Shown here: one piece after another, positions 44,831 to 57,150 of the stretch
Numbering within the stretch: the stretch's first letter is position 1
Layout of the letters: each line of letters begins with the position of its first letter
Origin: Euglena gracilis
Lineage: Eukaryota > Euglenida > Euglenophyceae > Euglenales
Length of the DNA: 64,000 bases
Assembly: GCA_039621445.1 (NCBI GenBank)
Contig: CP154954.1
Coordinates: 74,660,265-74,724,264 of the forward strand
Direction: 5' to 3'
Notes under the pieces: generated by a model
The model's input: the letters and a program-made list of their open reading frames with translations, nothing else
Databases searched by the model: none
What the model was told of the DNA's origin: nothing
Position numbers and translations under genes: made by a program

Positions 44831-45129
44831 CAGAAATGAGTGGCACTGTGGGTGGCACTAGTGGGCATGGGGACTATGGCTGATGCGGTGCTGTTGGTGT
44901 GTGCTGTGATGTGGTGGCATGCACAGTCACAACTGCGGCGGGGTCTGCCATTTAGGCTGTCGTTTAGGACGTTTAGGCTGCCGTTTAGGCTGCGATGCGG
45001 CAAAGGTGGCCATGATGTGGAGGTGAAGATAGGTGGGCCGTAGTGGTGGTCCGTGCTGCGGCTGATGCGGTGGCTGGGAAGTGGCAGCTGCAACGCTGTG
45101 CTCAGTCAGCATTGCCAGCGGGTTGCATT

Positions 45130-46260
45130 GTCTGTCCCAGCGCCTTCAATGCGGGGAAAAAAAAACCAGGAGCTAAATTTTGATATATTTCGGCAAAGAA
45201 AAAAAAATCGACATCAGGGGTAGGATTATTTTGGCAGTTTTGTACCATCACCATACCAGCAACAACATCAAATACTTTTTTTTTGACATTTTACTGTTCA
45301 ACCACCTTCAGTTCCGGCCCGGCACTTGGCCAGCCCTTGGGCCTGGGGCAGCCTTAACGAGGGGGAGTGGAACCCTGTCTGTTACGGACTGCCGTAACCC
45401 TGTCAGGGTGCTAGTGGGGCCAGTGGTGGTGGCTGCTTCTGCGCAAGGAATTGCGGGGGCTGCAGTGGGTAATGTTGTGATGGTGGCCGAGGCAGGGGCT
45501 GTGGTGGCAATCCACTGCGGCCGCTGACGCGGTGGCTGGAGCTGTGGCTATGCTGTGGTGACCGGTGCGGTGGCCGCTGTGCTGGCTGCATCGTGGTTGT
45601 CTCTGTGGTGCCGGCGGGCGCTGCGGCAGTGGCTGCTGCAGCGGCGGCTGCCGCCACGGTGAGCGTCAGCCGTAGTCAGTAGACTGACGCTGTTGCTTCG
45701 TGGGCATTGAGGCAACTTTAATGGTGGCTGGCAAAATGCTGAAGCGTGGCGTGACGGTGGTGGCTGCTGAGGGAGCTGGCAACCTCAACCATTGACAATA
45801 TCCAGGGCGGTCTGTCAGTGAATGAAAAAGTGGGGGGGGGGGACTTTTCTGTTCCAGCACCTTCAATGCAAATCAACCAGAAAAAGAAAATTCGAAATAG
45901 GCGAAAACATGTCAACAACGGGGTGAACAATATCTGGCAGTTTTTGACCATAACCAAACCAGCCAAACTTCATGAATGTGCTGTTCTGTTTTCATTCACG
46001 ACGACCATGTTCCAAGGTCAGGCCCTGGACAGCCTATGTGCCAGAGCGGGGCAGTGCGTCACAATTCAAAAAAAAGGGGGGGATCCGTTCGCTGAGGACC
46101 GCCCTGACGCTGTCACGGTGCTAGCGGTGGTGGCTGATTCTGCGCAAACCACTGCTGCAACTGATGTTGTGGCGGTGGCTGGTGCTGTGGTGGTGGCCAT
46201 GGCGGGGGCTGTGGTGACCATCCACTGCGGCAGCTGACGCGGTGGCTGGGGCTGTGTAAA
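45130..46260. repeat. Diverged direct duplication, unit about 410 bp
   Basis: Two copies, about 45135-45545 and 45845-46255. Each runs CCAGC(G/A)CCTTCAATGC, an A-rich stretch, GGCAGTTTTTGACCAT-like DNA, a G/C-rich part with ACCCTGTCAGGGTGCTAG-like sequence, then GGTGGTGGCTG repeats ending GCTGACGCGGTGGCTGG. About 300 bp of related GGTGGC-rich DNA lies between. Ala/Val-rich frames here are repeat artefacts. Confidence 0.7.
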
Positions 46261-46299
46261 CAGGATGACAGGAGGTTAGGAAACGTTAAAATGATGTGT

Positions 46300-48520
46300 C
46301 TTTTTCATGGTTACAGAAATTGGGATTTTTGACGTCTGGAATTGGGTTTGACAACTGGCAGAATCTGAATGAATATGGATCGATATATGGATCGAGAGGG
46401 CGAGAAAGCCAAAATTTGCGGCAGCAAACCTGGTACTGTGGGATGGCAGAGCAAATGAAGAGAACAAGCGGGGTAAAAATACGGCAGCAAGCCCCGTCCA
46501 GGGAGGTGTCAATTAGGACAACCAGAGCAAGGGGGCAAAAAATCTGCGCTGGCAGGCCTGGTCCTGGGGCGCGGCGTGGATTGCGAGGGCGAGGTGTCAA
46601 TTTTTTTTCCGGCAACAAGCCTGGTCCTGGGGAGCACCGGTGTGGATCGCGGGGCCAAGGGGGCTAAAGTCTGCGGCAGCAAGCCTAGTCTGGGGGAGCG
46701 TGGGCGTGGGCCGCGAGGACGAGGTGTCAAAAATTGAGGCAGCAAGCCTGGTCCCGGGACACGGATCGAGAGGGCGAGAGGACCAAAATTTGCGGCAGCA
46801 TGCCTGTTACTGTGGAGCAGAAGAATAAATCCAAATTTAAAGACAATTTATCAAAAAAAAAATGAAAATTTACGGCAGGGGCAAGCAAAATCTGCGGCAA
46901 CAAGACTGGTCATGGGGGCATCAACGTGGGTCAATAGAGCAAGGGGGCTAAAATTTGCTATAGCAGGCATCGTTTTTTTGGGGGGGGCGTCGTCGTGGAT
47001 CGAGATGGCTAATGAGTTAAAATATGCGGCAGCAAGCCTAGACTGGGGGAGCAGTGGCGCAGATGGAGAGGGTGAGAGGGCCAAAATATTTGCAGGAACA
47101 AGCCTGGTCTTGGGGAGCGTCAGAGCAAATCAAAATTTAATCAAAATTTCCAAATCAAATTTATGGCAGCAAGAAACCTGGTCCTGGGGAGCGTCAACCT
47201 GGACCGCCAGGGCGAGAGGGCCAAAATTCGCGCCAACAAACCTGGTACTGTGGGGTGATTGAGCAAAGGAAGAGAAAAAGCGGGCTAAAAATTACTGCAC
47301 CACGCCCGGTCCAGGGAGGGGTCAATTTGGACTGCAAAGGGCGTGTAGGCCAAAATTTGCGCTGGCAGGCCTGGTCCTGGGTCGCAGCAGAGGCGTGGGT
47401 CGCGAGGGCGAGGTGTCAAAATTTGCGGCAGCAAGCCTGTTCCTGGGGGTCGTCGTGGATCGCGAGGGCGAGGGGGCTAAACTTTGTGGCAGCAAGCCTG
47501 GTCCTGGGCAGCAACAAGACTGGTCATGGGGGCATCAGCGTGGGTCAGTAGAGCGAGCGTGCTAAAATTTGCAATAGCAGGCCTCGGCGTGAATTGTAAA
47601 GGCGAGTGAGTTAAAATTTGCAGCAGCAAGCCTAGTCTGGGGGAGCAGCGGCGCGGATCAAGAGGGTGAGGTGTCAAAACGCAGTGCAAATCAATTTAGT
47701 CAAAAAAAAAATCCATTTTCAAAAAAAAAATCAAATTTATGGCAGCAAAACTGGTTCTGGGAGAGCGTCGACGTGGATCGAGAGGGCGAGAGGTCCAAAA
47801 TGTTGGGCAGCAAACCTGGTCCTGGGGAGCGGCAATCTGGACCGCCAGGGCGAGAGGGCCAAAATTTGCGGCAGCAAACCTGGCACTGTGGGATGGCAGC
47901 AAGCCTAGTCTAGGGGAGCGTGGGCGTGGGCCGCGAGGACGAGGTGTCAAAAATTGAGGCAGCAAGCCTGGTCCCGGGACACAAATTGAGAGGGCGAGAG
48001 GACCAAAATTTGCGGCAGCATGCCTGTTACTGTGGAGCAGAAGAATAAAGCCAAATTTAAAGACAATTTATCAAAAATAAAATAAAATAAAAATAAAATT
48101 TACGGCAGCAAGGTTGGTCTGGGGGGCAGCGCCGCAGATCAAGAGGGCAAGAGGGCCAAATTTTTGGGCAGCAAACCTGGCCCTGGGAAGCGTCGACCTG
48201 GACCGCCAGGGCGAGAGGGCCAAAAACGCGTCAGCAAACCTGGTGCAGTGGGGTAGAAGAGTAAATGAAGAGAACAAACGGGCTAAAAAATTGCGGCAGC
48301 AAGCCCGGTCCAGGGAGGTGTCAATTTGGACCGCAAGGGCGTGCGGGCCAAAATTTGCGCTGGCAGGGCCTGGTCCTGGGTTGCGGCAGAGGCATGGGTC
48401 GCGAGGACGAGGTGTGAAAAAATTTGCGGCAGCAAGCCTGTTCCTGGGGGTCGTCGGCGTGGGTCGCGAGGGCCAGGGTGCTAAAATTTGCAGCAGGATG
48501 TCTGCGGAGCGGAGTGGATC
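46300..48520. repeat. Old, diverged 64-66-bp minisatellite
   Basis: About 30 imperfect units of the form GGCAGCAAGCCTGGTCCTGG, then GGAGCGTCGNCGTGGATCGC, then GAGGGCGAGAGGGCCAAAAT and TTGC. Units differ by many substitutions and small indels and are broken by A-rich pieces (46840, 47130-47160, 47695-47740, 48055-48100). A block at 46.66-46.86 kb recurs at 47.89-48.07 kb. It is the same family as the clean array at 49.2-57.15 kb, which preserves GGCAGCAAGCC, GGGGAGCG and GAGGGCGAGGGG. Confidence 0.8.
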
Positions 48521-49190
48521 GCGAGGGCGCTGGGCTTTAAGGGTTGCTAATTGGCCAGGATACATTGAGGAGATAGAATGGGATGAGGTGGGGTTTGGGA
48601 AACGTTTAAACAATGCTTTTTTTTCTTCATGGTTACAGAACTTGGTATTCTGGACTTCTTGGAAAGGGTTGGATGAATTCCCAACTAGCATATTTTGAAT
48701 GAGTGTTTCTCAGGATGGTGTTTCAGGAGGGATGCAAGTGATATAAAGCAAATTGAAACAAAATTAGAGCCAATTTTTTTTAAAAAAAAAGATGGGCGAA
48801 ACCAAGGTGCGGGCTGAAATTGTCAAAGCCTGGGGTAGCACAAGCACTCCAACGCATTACCGAAACTCCCCCCTCGTGGTGGGTCACCAGAATAGTTTCT
48901 GAAAATGACCTTCTCTGATGGAACATCCCGCGATGGAGTGCTTTCTTTTTTTTTCCCCCACGTGGTGGGGTAGCACCGCCTGAAAATTCAGCCTGGAAAG
49001 AAGTGGGGCCCATCAAAATTGGGTGCAGGTTGTGTGAATGGGGGTGTTTGTCTAGCAGGAGGGTTTGATAAAGCATGGTGAGAGTTAGATATAAGACACA
49101 TATGCCTCACTGCGGGTTGGAGAGGTCGAGGGTCAAAACTCCTTAATGAGGGAAACCACAAAGAAACAACTTCCAGTTGTTGACCAAGCC
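48521..49190. other. Unique spacer between the two minisatellite phases
   Basis: About 670 bp without repeat units or a supported exon. Short A runs only. Confidence 0.55.
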
Positions 49191-52100
49191 CGGTCGGTGG
49201 ATAGAGCTGGTTGGGCCGGGAGCAAGCCTCACCCGGGGGGAGCTGCGGAGTGGTTCGCGAGGGAGAGGGGTCTCAAAGTTTTCGGCAGCTAGCCTTACCC
49301 GGGATGAGCGTTGGAGCGTGTCGCGAGGGCGAGGGGTCTTAAAGTTTTCGGCAGCAAGCCTGACCCTAGGGGAGCGGCGGAGTGGGTCGCGAGGGCAAAG
49401 GGAAAATTTCCCCAGAGGGAGGTGGCGAGGGGTAGCCCCGCCGCCCGAGGGTGTGTCCGAGGTGTCCCAGAGGTGTCCGCCCGGCTTTTGGCTGGTCTTG
49501 ATTGGTATCCAAAATAAGGGAAAGGAAAAAAAAATATAATTTGTTTGATGGCGTGCCCATCAAAAAAAAACACAAAAAAAACATCATTTCAGCCATTTTT
49601 GATCCCTTTCCAAACATAGGCATATCAAAGTTTTCCGTGGCAAGCCTTACCCTGTGAGAGCGATGGAGTGCTTTGCGAGGGTGAGGGGCCCTTTTCCCCT
49701 TAAAGAGTGGTGTCTGCGAGGGGGTTCCGGCGTCTGGCGGGTCTTGGATGGTTCCCAATACCTGGGGGGGGAAGCAACACATGCAGCTGGGTCCGAATGA
49801 TCATCCGAAAATTAACAGCAACCCCCCCCCAAAAAATTGCCATAAAACACCATATCAGCCATTTTTGATCCTTTCCAAGCATACATGCAGATGGGTTAGG
49901 ATGCCGTGCCAAAATTGGCAGCAAACCAAAAAAAAAACAGAAAAAAAATGGGGGGAAAATAAATATATAAAATAAAAAAAAAACCATCTCAGCCACTGTT
50001 CATCCTTTCCAAACATAGCGGGTTGCAAATTTTTGGCAGCGAGCCTGACCTTGGGGGAACGGCGGAGTGGGTTGCGAGGGCGAGGGGTCTCAAAGTTTTC
50101 GGCAGCAAGCCTTACCCTGGGGGAGCGGCGGAGCGGTTCGCGAGGGCGAGGGGTCTCAAAATTTTCGGCAGCAAGCCTTACCCCAGGGGAGCGGCGGAGC
50201 GGTTCGCGAGGGCGAGGGGTCTCAAAGTTTTCGGCAGCAAGCCTTACCCCGGGGGAGCGGCGGAGCGGTTCACGAGGGCGAGGGGTCTCAAAATTTTCGG
50301 CAGCAAGCCTTACCCCGGGGGAGCGGTGGAGTGGGTCGCCAGGGCAACAGGAAAATTCCCCAGAGGGAGGTGGCCGAGTGGGGTCCCTCCAGCTTCTGGC
50401 TGGTCTTGACTGTTACCCAAATAAACCAAAGGAAAAAGAAATGCACTTTGGTTGCAGTGCCTATGCAAAAATTGGAAAACAAATATAAAAAAAAGGAGAA
50501 AAGACAAAAAAAAGGTAAAAAACAACATCATTTCAGCCATTTTTGATCCCTTTTTAAACATAGGGGTATCAAAGTTTTCCGCGGCAAGCCTCACCCTGTG
50601 AGAGCGGTGCAGTATTTCGCGAGGGTGAGGGTCCCCCCTCCTCACCCTAAAGCGTGGTGTCCGAGAGGGGGTTCCGGCGTCTGGCGGGTCTCGGATGGTT
50701 CCCAATACCTGGGGGGGGGGGAGCAACACACGCAGCTGGGTCAGAATGATCATCCGAAAATTAACAGCACCCCCCCCCAAAAAAAATTGCCATTAAACTC
50801 AATATCATGTATTTTTGCTCCTTTCCAAACATACATGCTGATGGGTTAGAATGCAAAGCCAAAAATTGGCAGAAAACCAAAAAAGCAAAAAAAAAAAAAA
50901 CACCTCAGCCATTGTTCATCCTTTCCAAACATAGCGGGTTGCAAAGTTTTTAGCAGCGAGCCTTACCCCGGGGGAGCGGCGGAGTGGGTCGCGAGGGCGA
51001 GGGGTCTCAAAGTTTTCGGCAGCAAGCCTTACCCCGGGGGAGCGGCGGAGCGGTCCGCCAGGGCAAAGGGAAAATTTCCCCAGAGGGAGGTGGCCGAGAG
51101 GGGTTCATCCAGCTTCAGGCTGGTCTTGACTGGTACCTAAAATAAATCAAACGGACAAAAAAAAAGTAGTTTGGTTGGAGCGCCTATCCAAAAACTGGAA
51201 AACAGGCCAAAAAAAAATGACAAAAAAAACATCAGCCATTTCAGCCATTTTTGATCCCTTTCCAAACAAAGCGGGTTCCTTGCACTGATGAGTACATGGC
51301 ATGGGCGCGGCCTGTTTGAAGAGCTCAAAAGCTGGTTTTAGGGTGTGATTGAACTTCACTCCAATGGAACACTCCAAATTCGCTCCAAAAAAAATTGAAT
51401 ACACTCACTAACTGTGGGAAGTAAACTTTAGCTCTGTTAGCTTGCACAAAGGGGTATCAAAGTGTTTTGCAGCAAGCCTTCCCCTGTGAGAGTGTCGGAG
51501 TATTTTGCGAGGGTGAGGGTCCCCCCTCCTCCCCCTACAGGGTGGTGTCTGCGAGGGGGTTCCGGCGTCTGGCGGGTCTCGGATGGTTCCCAATACCTCT
51601 GGGGGGGGGGGGGAAGCAACACATGCAGCTGGGTCAGAATGATCATCCGAAAATTAACAGCAAACCCCCCCAGAAAATTGCCATAAAACTCCATATCAGC
51701 CGTTATTGATCCTTTCCAAACATACATGCAGATGGGTTAGAATGCAAAGCCAAAAATTAGCAGCAAACCAAAAACAAAAAAAAATTAAAAAAAAAACACC
51801 TCAGCCATTGTTCATCCTTTCCAAACATAGCGGGTTGCAAAGTTTTTAGCAGCGAGCCTTACCCCGGGGGAGCGGTGGAGCAGGCCGCGAGGGCGAGGGG
51901 TCTCAAAGTTTTCGGCAGCAAGCCTTACCCCGGGGGAGCGGCGGAGCGGTTCACGAGGGCGCGGGGTCTCAAAGTTTTCGGCAGCAAGCCTTACCCCGGG
52001 GGAGCGGCGGAGCGGTTCACGAGGGCGAGGGGTCTCAAAGTTTTCGGCAGCAAGCCTTACCCCGGGGGAGCGGCGGAGCGGTTCTCGAGGGCGAGGGGTC

Positions 52101-55100
52101 TCAAAATTTTCGGCAGCAAGCCTTACCCCGGGGGAGCGGCGGAGCGGTTCTCGAGGGCGAGGGGTCTCAAAATTTTCGGCAGCAAGCCTTACCCCGGGGG
52201 AGCGGTGGAGTGGGTCGCCAGGGCAACAGGAAAATTCCCCAGAGGGAGGTGGCCGAGAGGGGTCCCTCCAGCTTCTGGCTGGTCTTGACTGTTACCCAAA
52301 TAAACCAAAGGAAAAAGAAATGCACTTTGGTTGCAGTGCCTATGCAAAAATTGGGAAACAAATATAATAAAAAAAAAAGAGAAAAGACAAAAAAAAGGTA
52401 AAAAAAACAACATCATTTCAGCCATTTTTGATCCCTTTTTAAACATAGGGGTATCAAAGTTTTCCGCGGCAAGCCTCACCCTGTGAGAGCGGTGGAGTAT
52501 TTCGCGAGGGTGAGGGTCCCCCCTCCTGCCCCTAAAGTGTGGTGTCCGAGAGGGGGTTCCGGCGTCTGGCGGGTCTCGGATGGTTCCCAATACCTGGGGG
52601 GGGGGTGGAAGCAACACACGCAGCTGGGTCAGAATGATCATCCGAAAATTAACAGCACCCCCCCCCCAAAAAAATTGCCATTAAACTCAATATCAGCCAT
52701 TTTTGCTCCTTTCCAAACGTACATGCTGATGGGTTAGAATGAATGGCAGAAAACCAAAAACCAAAAAAAAAAAAAAAACACCTCAGCCATTGTTCATCCT
52801 TTCCAAACATAGCGGGTTGCAAAGTTTTTAGCAGCAAGCCTGACCTTGAGGGAGCGGCGGACTGGGTTGCGAGGGCGAGGGGTCTCAAAGTTTTCGGCAG
52901 CAAGCCTTACCCCGGGGGAGCGGCGGAGCGGTCCGCCAGGGCAAAGGGAAAATTTCCCCAGAGGGAGGTGGCCGAGAGGGGTTCATCCAGCTTCAGGCTG
53001 GTCTTGACTGGTACCCAAAACAAATCAAACGGACAAAAAAAAAAGTAGTTTGGTTGGAGCGCCTATCCAAAAACTGGAAAACAGGCCAAAAAAAATGACA
53101 AAAAAAACATCAGCCATTTCAGCCATTGTTGATCCCTTTCCAAACAAAGCGGGTTCCTTGCACTGATAAGTACATGGCATGGGCGCGGCCTGTTTGAAGA
53201 GCTCAAAAGCTGGTTTTAGGGTGTGATTGAACTTCACTCCAATGGAACACTCCAAATTCGCTCCAAAAAAAAATTGAATACACTCACTAACTGTGGGAAG
53301 TAAACTTTAGCTCAGTTAGCTTGCACAAAGGGGTATCAAAGTGTTTTGCAGCAAGCCTTCCCCTGTGAGAGTGTCGGAGTATTTTGCGAGGGTGAGGGTC
53401 CCCCCTCCTCCCCCTACAGGGTGGTGTCTGCGAGGGGGTTCCGGCGTCTGGCAAGCAACACATGCGGCTGGGTCAGAATGATCATCCGAAAATTAACAGC
53501 ACCCCCCCCAGAAAATTGCCATAAAACTCCATATCAGCCGTTATTGATCCTTTCCAAACATACATGCAGATGGGTTAGAATGCAAAGCCAAAAATTAGCA
53601 GCAAACCAAAAACAAAAAAAAATTAAAAAAAACCACCTCAGCCATTGTTCATCCTTTCCAAACATAGCGGGTTGCAAAGTTTTTAGCAGCGAGCCTTACC
53701 CCGGGGGAGCGGTGGAGCGAGGGGTCTCAAAGTTTTCGGCAGCAAGCCTAACCCCGGGGGAGCGGCGGAGCGGTTCTCGAGGGCGAGGGGTCTCAAAATT
53801 TTCGGCAGCAAGCCTTACCCCGGGGGAGCGGCGGAGCGGTTCACGAGGGCGAGGGGTCTCAAAGTTTTCGGCAGCAAGCCTTACCCCGGCGGAGCGGCGG
53901 AGCGGTTCACGAGGGCGAGGGGTCTCAAATTTTCGGCAGCAAGCCTTACCCCGGGGGAGCGGCGGAGCGGTTCACGAGGGCGAGGGGTCTCAAAGTTTTC
54001 GGCAGCAAGCCTTACCCCGGGGGAGCGGCGGAGCGGTTCACGAGGGCGAGGGGTCTCAAAGTTTTCGGCAGCAAGCCTTACCCCGGGGGAGCGGCGGAGC
54101 GGTTCACGAGGGCGAGGGGTCTCAAAGTTTTCGGCAGCAAGCCTTACCCCGGGGGAGCGGCGGAGCGGTTCTCGAGGGCGAGGGGTCTCAAAGTTTTCGG
54201 CAGCAAGCCTTACCCCGGGGGAGCGGCGGAGCGGTTCACGAGGGCGAGGGGTCTCAAAGTTTTCGGCAGCAAGCCTTACCCCGGGGGAGCGGCGGAGCGG
54301 TTCACGAGGGCGAGGGGTCTCAAAGTTTTCGGCAGCAAGCCTTACCCCGGGGGAGCGGCGGAGCGGTTCACGAGGGCGAGGGGTCTCAAAGTTTTCGGCA
54401 GCAAGCCTTACCCCGGGGGAGCGGCGGAGCGGTTCACGAGGGCGAGGGGTCTCAAAGTTTTCGGCAGCAAGCCTTACCCCGGGGGAGCGGTGGAGTGGGT
54501 CGCCAGGGCAACAGGAAAATTCCCCAGAGGGAGGTGGCCGAGAGGGGTCCCTCCAGCTTCTGGCTGGTCTTGACTGTTACCCAAATAAACCAAAGGAAAA
54601 AGAAATGCACTTTGGTTGCAGTGCCTATGCAAAAATTGGAAAACAAATATAATAAAAAAAAAGAGAAAAGACAAAAAAAAGGTAAAAAAAACAACATCAT
54701 TTCAGCCATTTTTGATCCCTTTTTAAACATAGGGGTATCAAAGTTTTCCGCGGCAAGCCTCACCCTGTGAGAGCGGTGGAGTATTTCGCGAGGGTGAGGG
54801 TCCCCCCTCCTGCCCCTAAAGTGTGGTGTCCGAGAGGGGGTTCCGGCGTCTGGCGGGTCTCGGATGGTTCCCAATACCTGGGGGGGGGTGGAAGCAACAC
54901 ACGCAGCTGGGTCAGAATGATCATCCGAAAATTAACAGCACCCCCCCCAAAAAAAATTGCCATTAAACTCAATATCAGCCATTTTTGCTCCTTTCCAAAC
55001 GTACATGCTGATGGGTTAGAATGAATGGCAGAAAACCAAAAACCAAAAAAAAAAAAAAACACCTCAGCCATTGTTCATCCTTTCCAAACATAGCGGGTTG

Positions 55101-57150
55101 CAAAGTTTTTAGCAGCAAGCCTGACCTTGGGGGAGCGGCGGACTGGGTTGCGAGGGCGAGGGGTCTCAAAGTTTTCGGCAGCAAGCCTTACCCCGGGGGA
55201 GCGGCGGAGCGGTCCGCCAGGGCAAAGGGAAAATTTCCCCAGAGGGAGGTGGCCGAGAGGGGTTCATCCAGCTTCAGGCTGGTCTTGACTGGTACCCAAA
55301 ACAAATCAAACGGACAAAAAAAAAGTAGTTTGGTTGGAGCGCCTATCCAAAAACTGGAAAACAGGCCAAAAAAAAATGACAAAAAAAACATCAGCCATTT
55401 CAGCCATTGTTGATCCCTTTCCAAACAAAGCGGGTTCCTTGCACTGATGAGTACATGGCATGGGCGCGGCCTGTTTGAAGAGCTCAAAAGCTGGTTTTAG
55501 GGTGTGATTGAACTTCACTCCAATGGAACACTCCAAATTCGCTCCAAAAAAAATTGAATACACTCACTAACTGTGGGAAGTAAACTTTAGCTCTGTTAGC
55601 TTGCACAAAGGGGTATCAAAGTGTTTTGCAGCAAGCCTTCCCCTGTGAGAGTGTCGGAGTATTTTGCGAGGGTGAGGGTCCCCCCTCCTCCCCCTACAGG
55701 GTGGTGTCTGCGAGGGGGTTCCGGCGTCTGGCGGGTCTCGGATGGTTCCCAATACCTGGGGGGGGAAGCAACACATGCAGCTGGGTCAGAATGATCATCC
55801 GAAAATTAACAGCACCCCCCCCCAGAAAATTGCCATAAAACTCCATATCAGCCGTTATTGATCCTTTCCAAACATACATGCAGATGGGTTAGAATGCAAA
55901 GCCAAAAATTAGCAGCAAACCAAAAACAAAAAAAAATTAAAAAAAAAACCACCTCAGCCATTGTTCATCCTTTCCAAACATAGCGGGGTGCAAAGTTTTT
56001 AGCAGGTGGAGCAGGTCGCGAGGGCGAGGGGTCTCAAAGTTTTCGGCAGCAAGCCTAACCCCGGGGGAGCGGCGGAGCGGTTCTCGAGGGCGAGGGGTCT
56101 CAAAATTTTCGGCAGCAAGCCTTACCCCGGGGGAGCGGCGGAGCGGTTCACGAGGGCGAGGGGTCTCAAAATTTTCGGCAGCAAGCCATACCCCGGGAGC
56201 GGCGGAGCGGTTCACGAGGGCGAGGGGTCTCAAAGTTTTCGGCAGCAAGCCTTACCCCGGGGGAGCGGCGGAGCGGTTCACGAGGGCGAGGGGTCTTAAA
56301 ATTTTCGGCAGCAAGCCTTACCCCGGGGGAGCGGCGGAGCGGTTCACGAGGGCGAGGGGTCTCAAAGTTTTCGGCAGCAAGCCTTACCCCGGGGGAGCGG
56401 CGGAGCGGTTCACGAGGGCGAGGGGTCTCAAAGTTTTCGGCAGCAAGCCTTACCCCGGGGGAGCGGCGGAGCGGTTCACGAGGGCGAGGGGTCTCAAAGT
56501 TTTCGGCAGCAAGCCTTACCCCGGGGGAGCGGCGGGGCGGATCTCGAGGGCGAGGGGTCTCAAAGTTTTCGGACGCGAGCCTTACCCCGGGGGAGCGGCG
56601 GAGCGGTTCACGAGGGCGAGGGGTCTCAAATTTTCGGCAGCAAGCCTTACCCCGGGGGAGCGGCGGAGCGGTTCACGAGGGCGAGGGGTCTCAAAGTTTT
56701 CGGCAGCAAGCCTTACCCCGGGGGAGCGGCGGAGCGGTTCACGAGGGCGAGGGGTCTTAAAATTTTCGGCAGCAAGCCTTACCCCGGGGGAGCGGCGGAG
56801 CGGTTCACGAGGGCGAGGGGTCTCAAAGTTTTCGGCAGCAAGCCTTACCCCGGGGGAGCGGCGGAGCGGTTCACGAGGGCGAGGGGTCTCAAAGTTTTCG
56901 GCAGCAAGCCTTACCCCGGGGGAGCGGCGGAGCGGTTCACGAGGGCGAGGGGTCTCAAAGTTTTCGGCAGCAAGCCTTACCCCGGGGGAGCGGCGGAGCG
57001 GTTCTCGAGGGCGAGGGGTCTCAAAGTTTTCGGCAGCAAGCCTTACCCCGGGGGAGCGGCGGAGCGGTTCACGAGGGCGAGGGGTCTCAAAGTTTTCGGC
57101 AGCAAGCCTTACCCCGGCGGAGCGGCGGAGCGGTTCACGAGGGCGAGGGG
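49191..57150 (+). repeat. Homogenised 66-bp minisatellite with higher-order repeat
   Basis: Core unit of exactly 66 bp: TCAAAGTTTTCGGCAGCAAG, CCTTACCCCGGGGGAGCGGC, GGAGCGGTTCACGAGGGCGA, GGGGTC. Arrays of 5, 2, about 6, 2, about 12, 2 and about 17 units (from 50.03, 50.93, 51.85, 52.81, 53.69, 55.09 and 56.0 kb) alternate with fixed spacers. The spacers are a CCGCGGCAAGCCTCACCCTG type (50.55, 52.44, 54.74 kb), a GTTTTGCAGCAAGCCTTCCC type (51.45, 53.34, 55.62 kb) and GCGGGTTCCTTGCACTGA segments (51.27, 53.15, 55.43 kb). The larger period is about 1.9-2.3 kb. 66 is a multiple of three, so all three plus frames and one minus frame stay open. Confidence 0.95.

Larger units (their letters stand above)
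41500..44860 (-). mobile_element. Decayed non-LTR retrotransposon (LINE-like)
   Basis: On the minus strand, in order: reverse transcriptase (44.83-44.18 kb), RNase H (43.60-43.25 kb), a post-RNase H Cys/His segment (43.04-42.80 kb), and a further C-terminal part to about 41.5 kb. The domain order and sequence type are those of non-LTR elements with RNase H. At least four frame changes and several stops interrupt it, and the 5' part (endonuclease, gag-like) is missing, so it is a truncated pseudo-element. It lies inside the 20.5-kb intron, antisense to plus and therefore in the same direction as the host gene. Confidence 0.85.

Noticed and set aside
53346-54770. 474-codon plus-strand open frame of 22-residue repeats
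   Set aside because: It is the 66-bp minisatellite read in one of three equally open frames. No start context, and flanking spacers differ. Kept as a repeat observation, not a gene.
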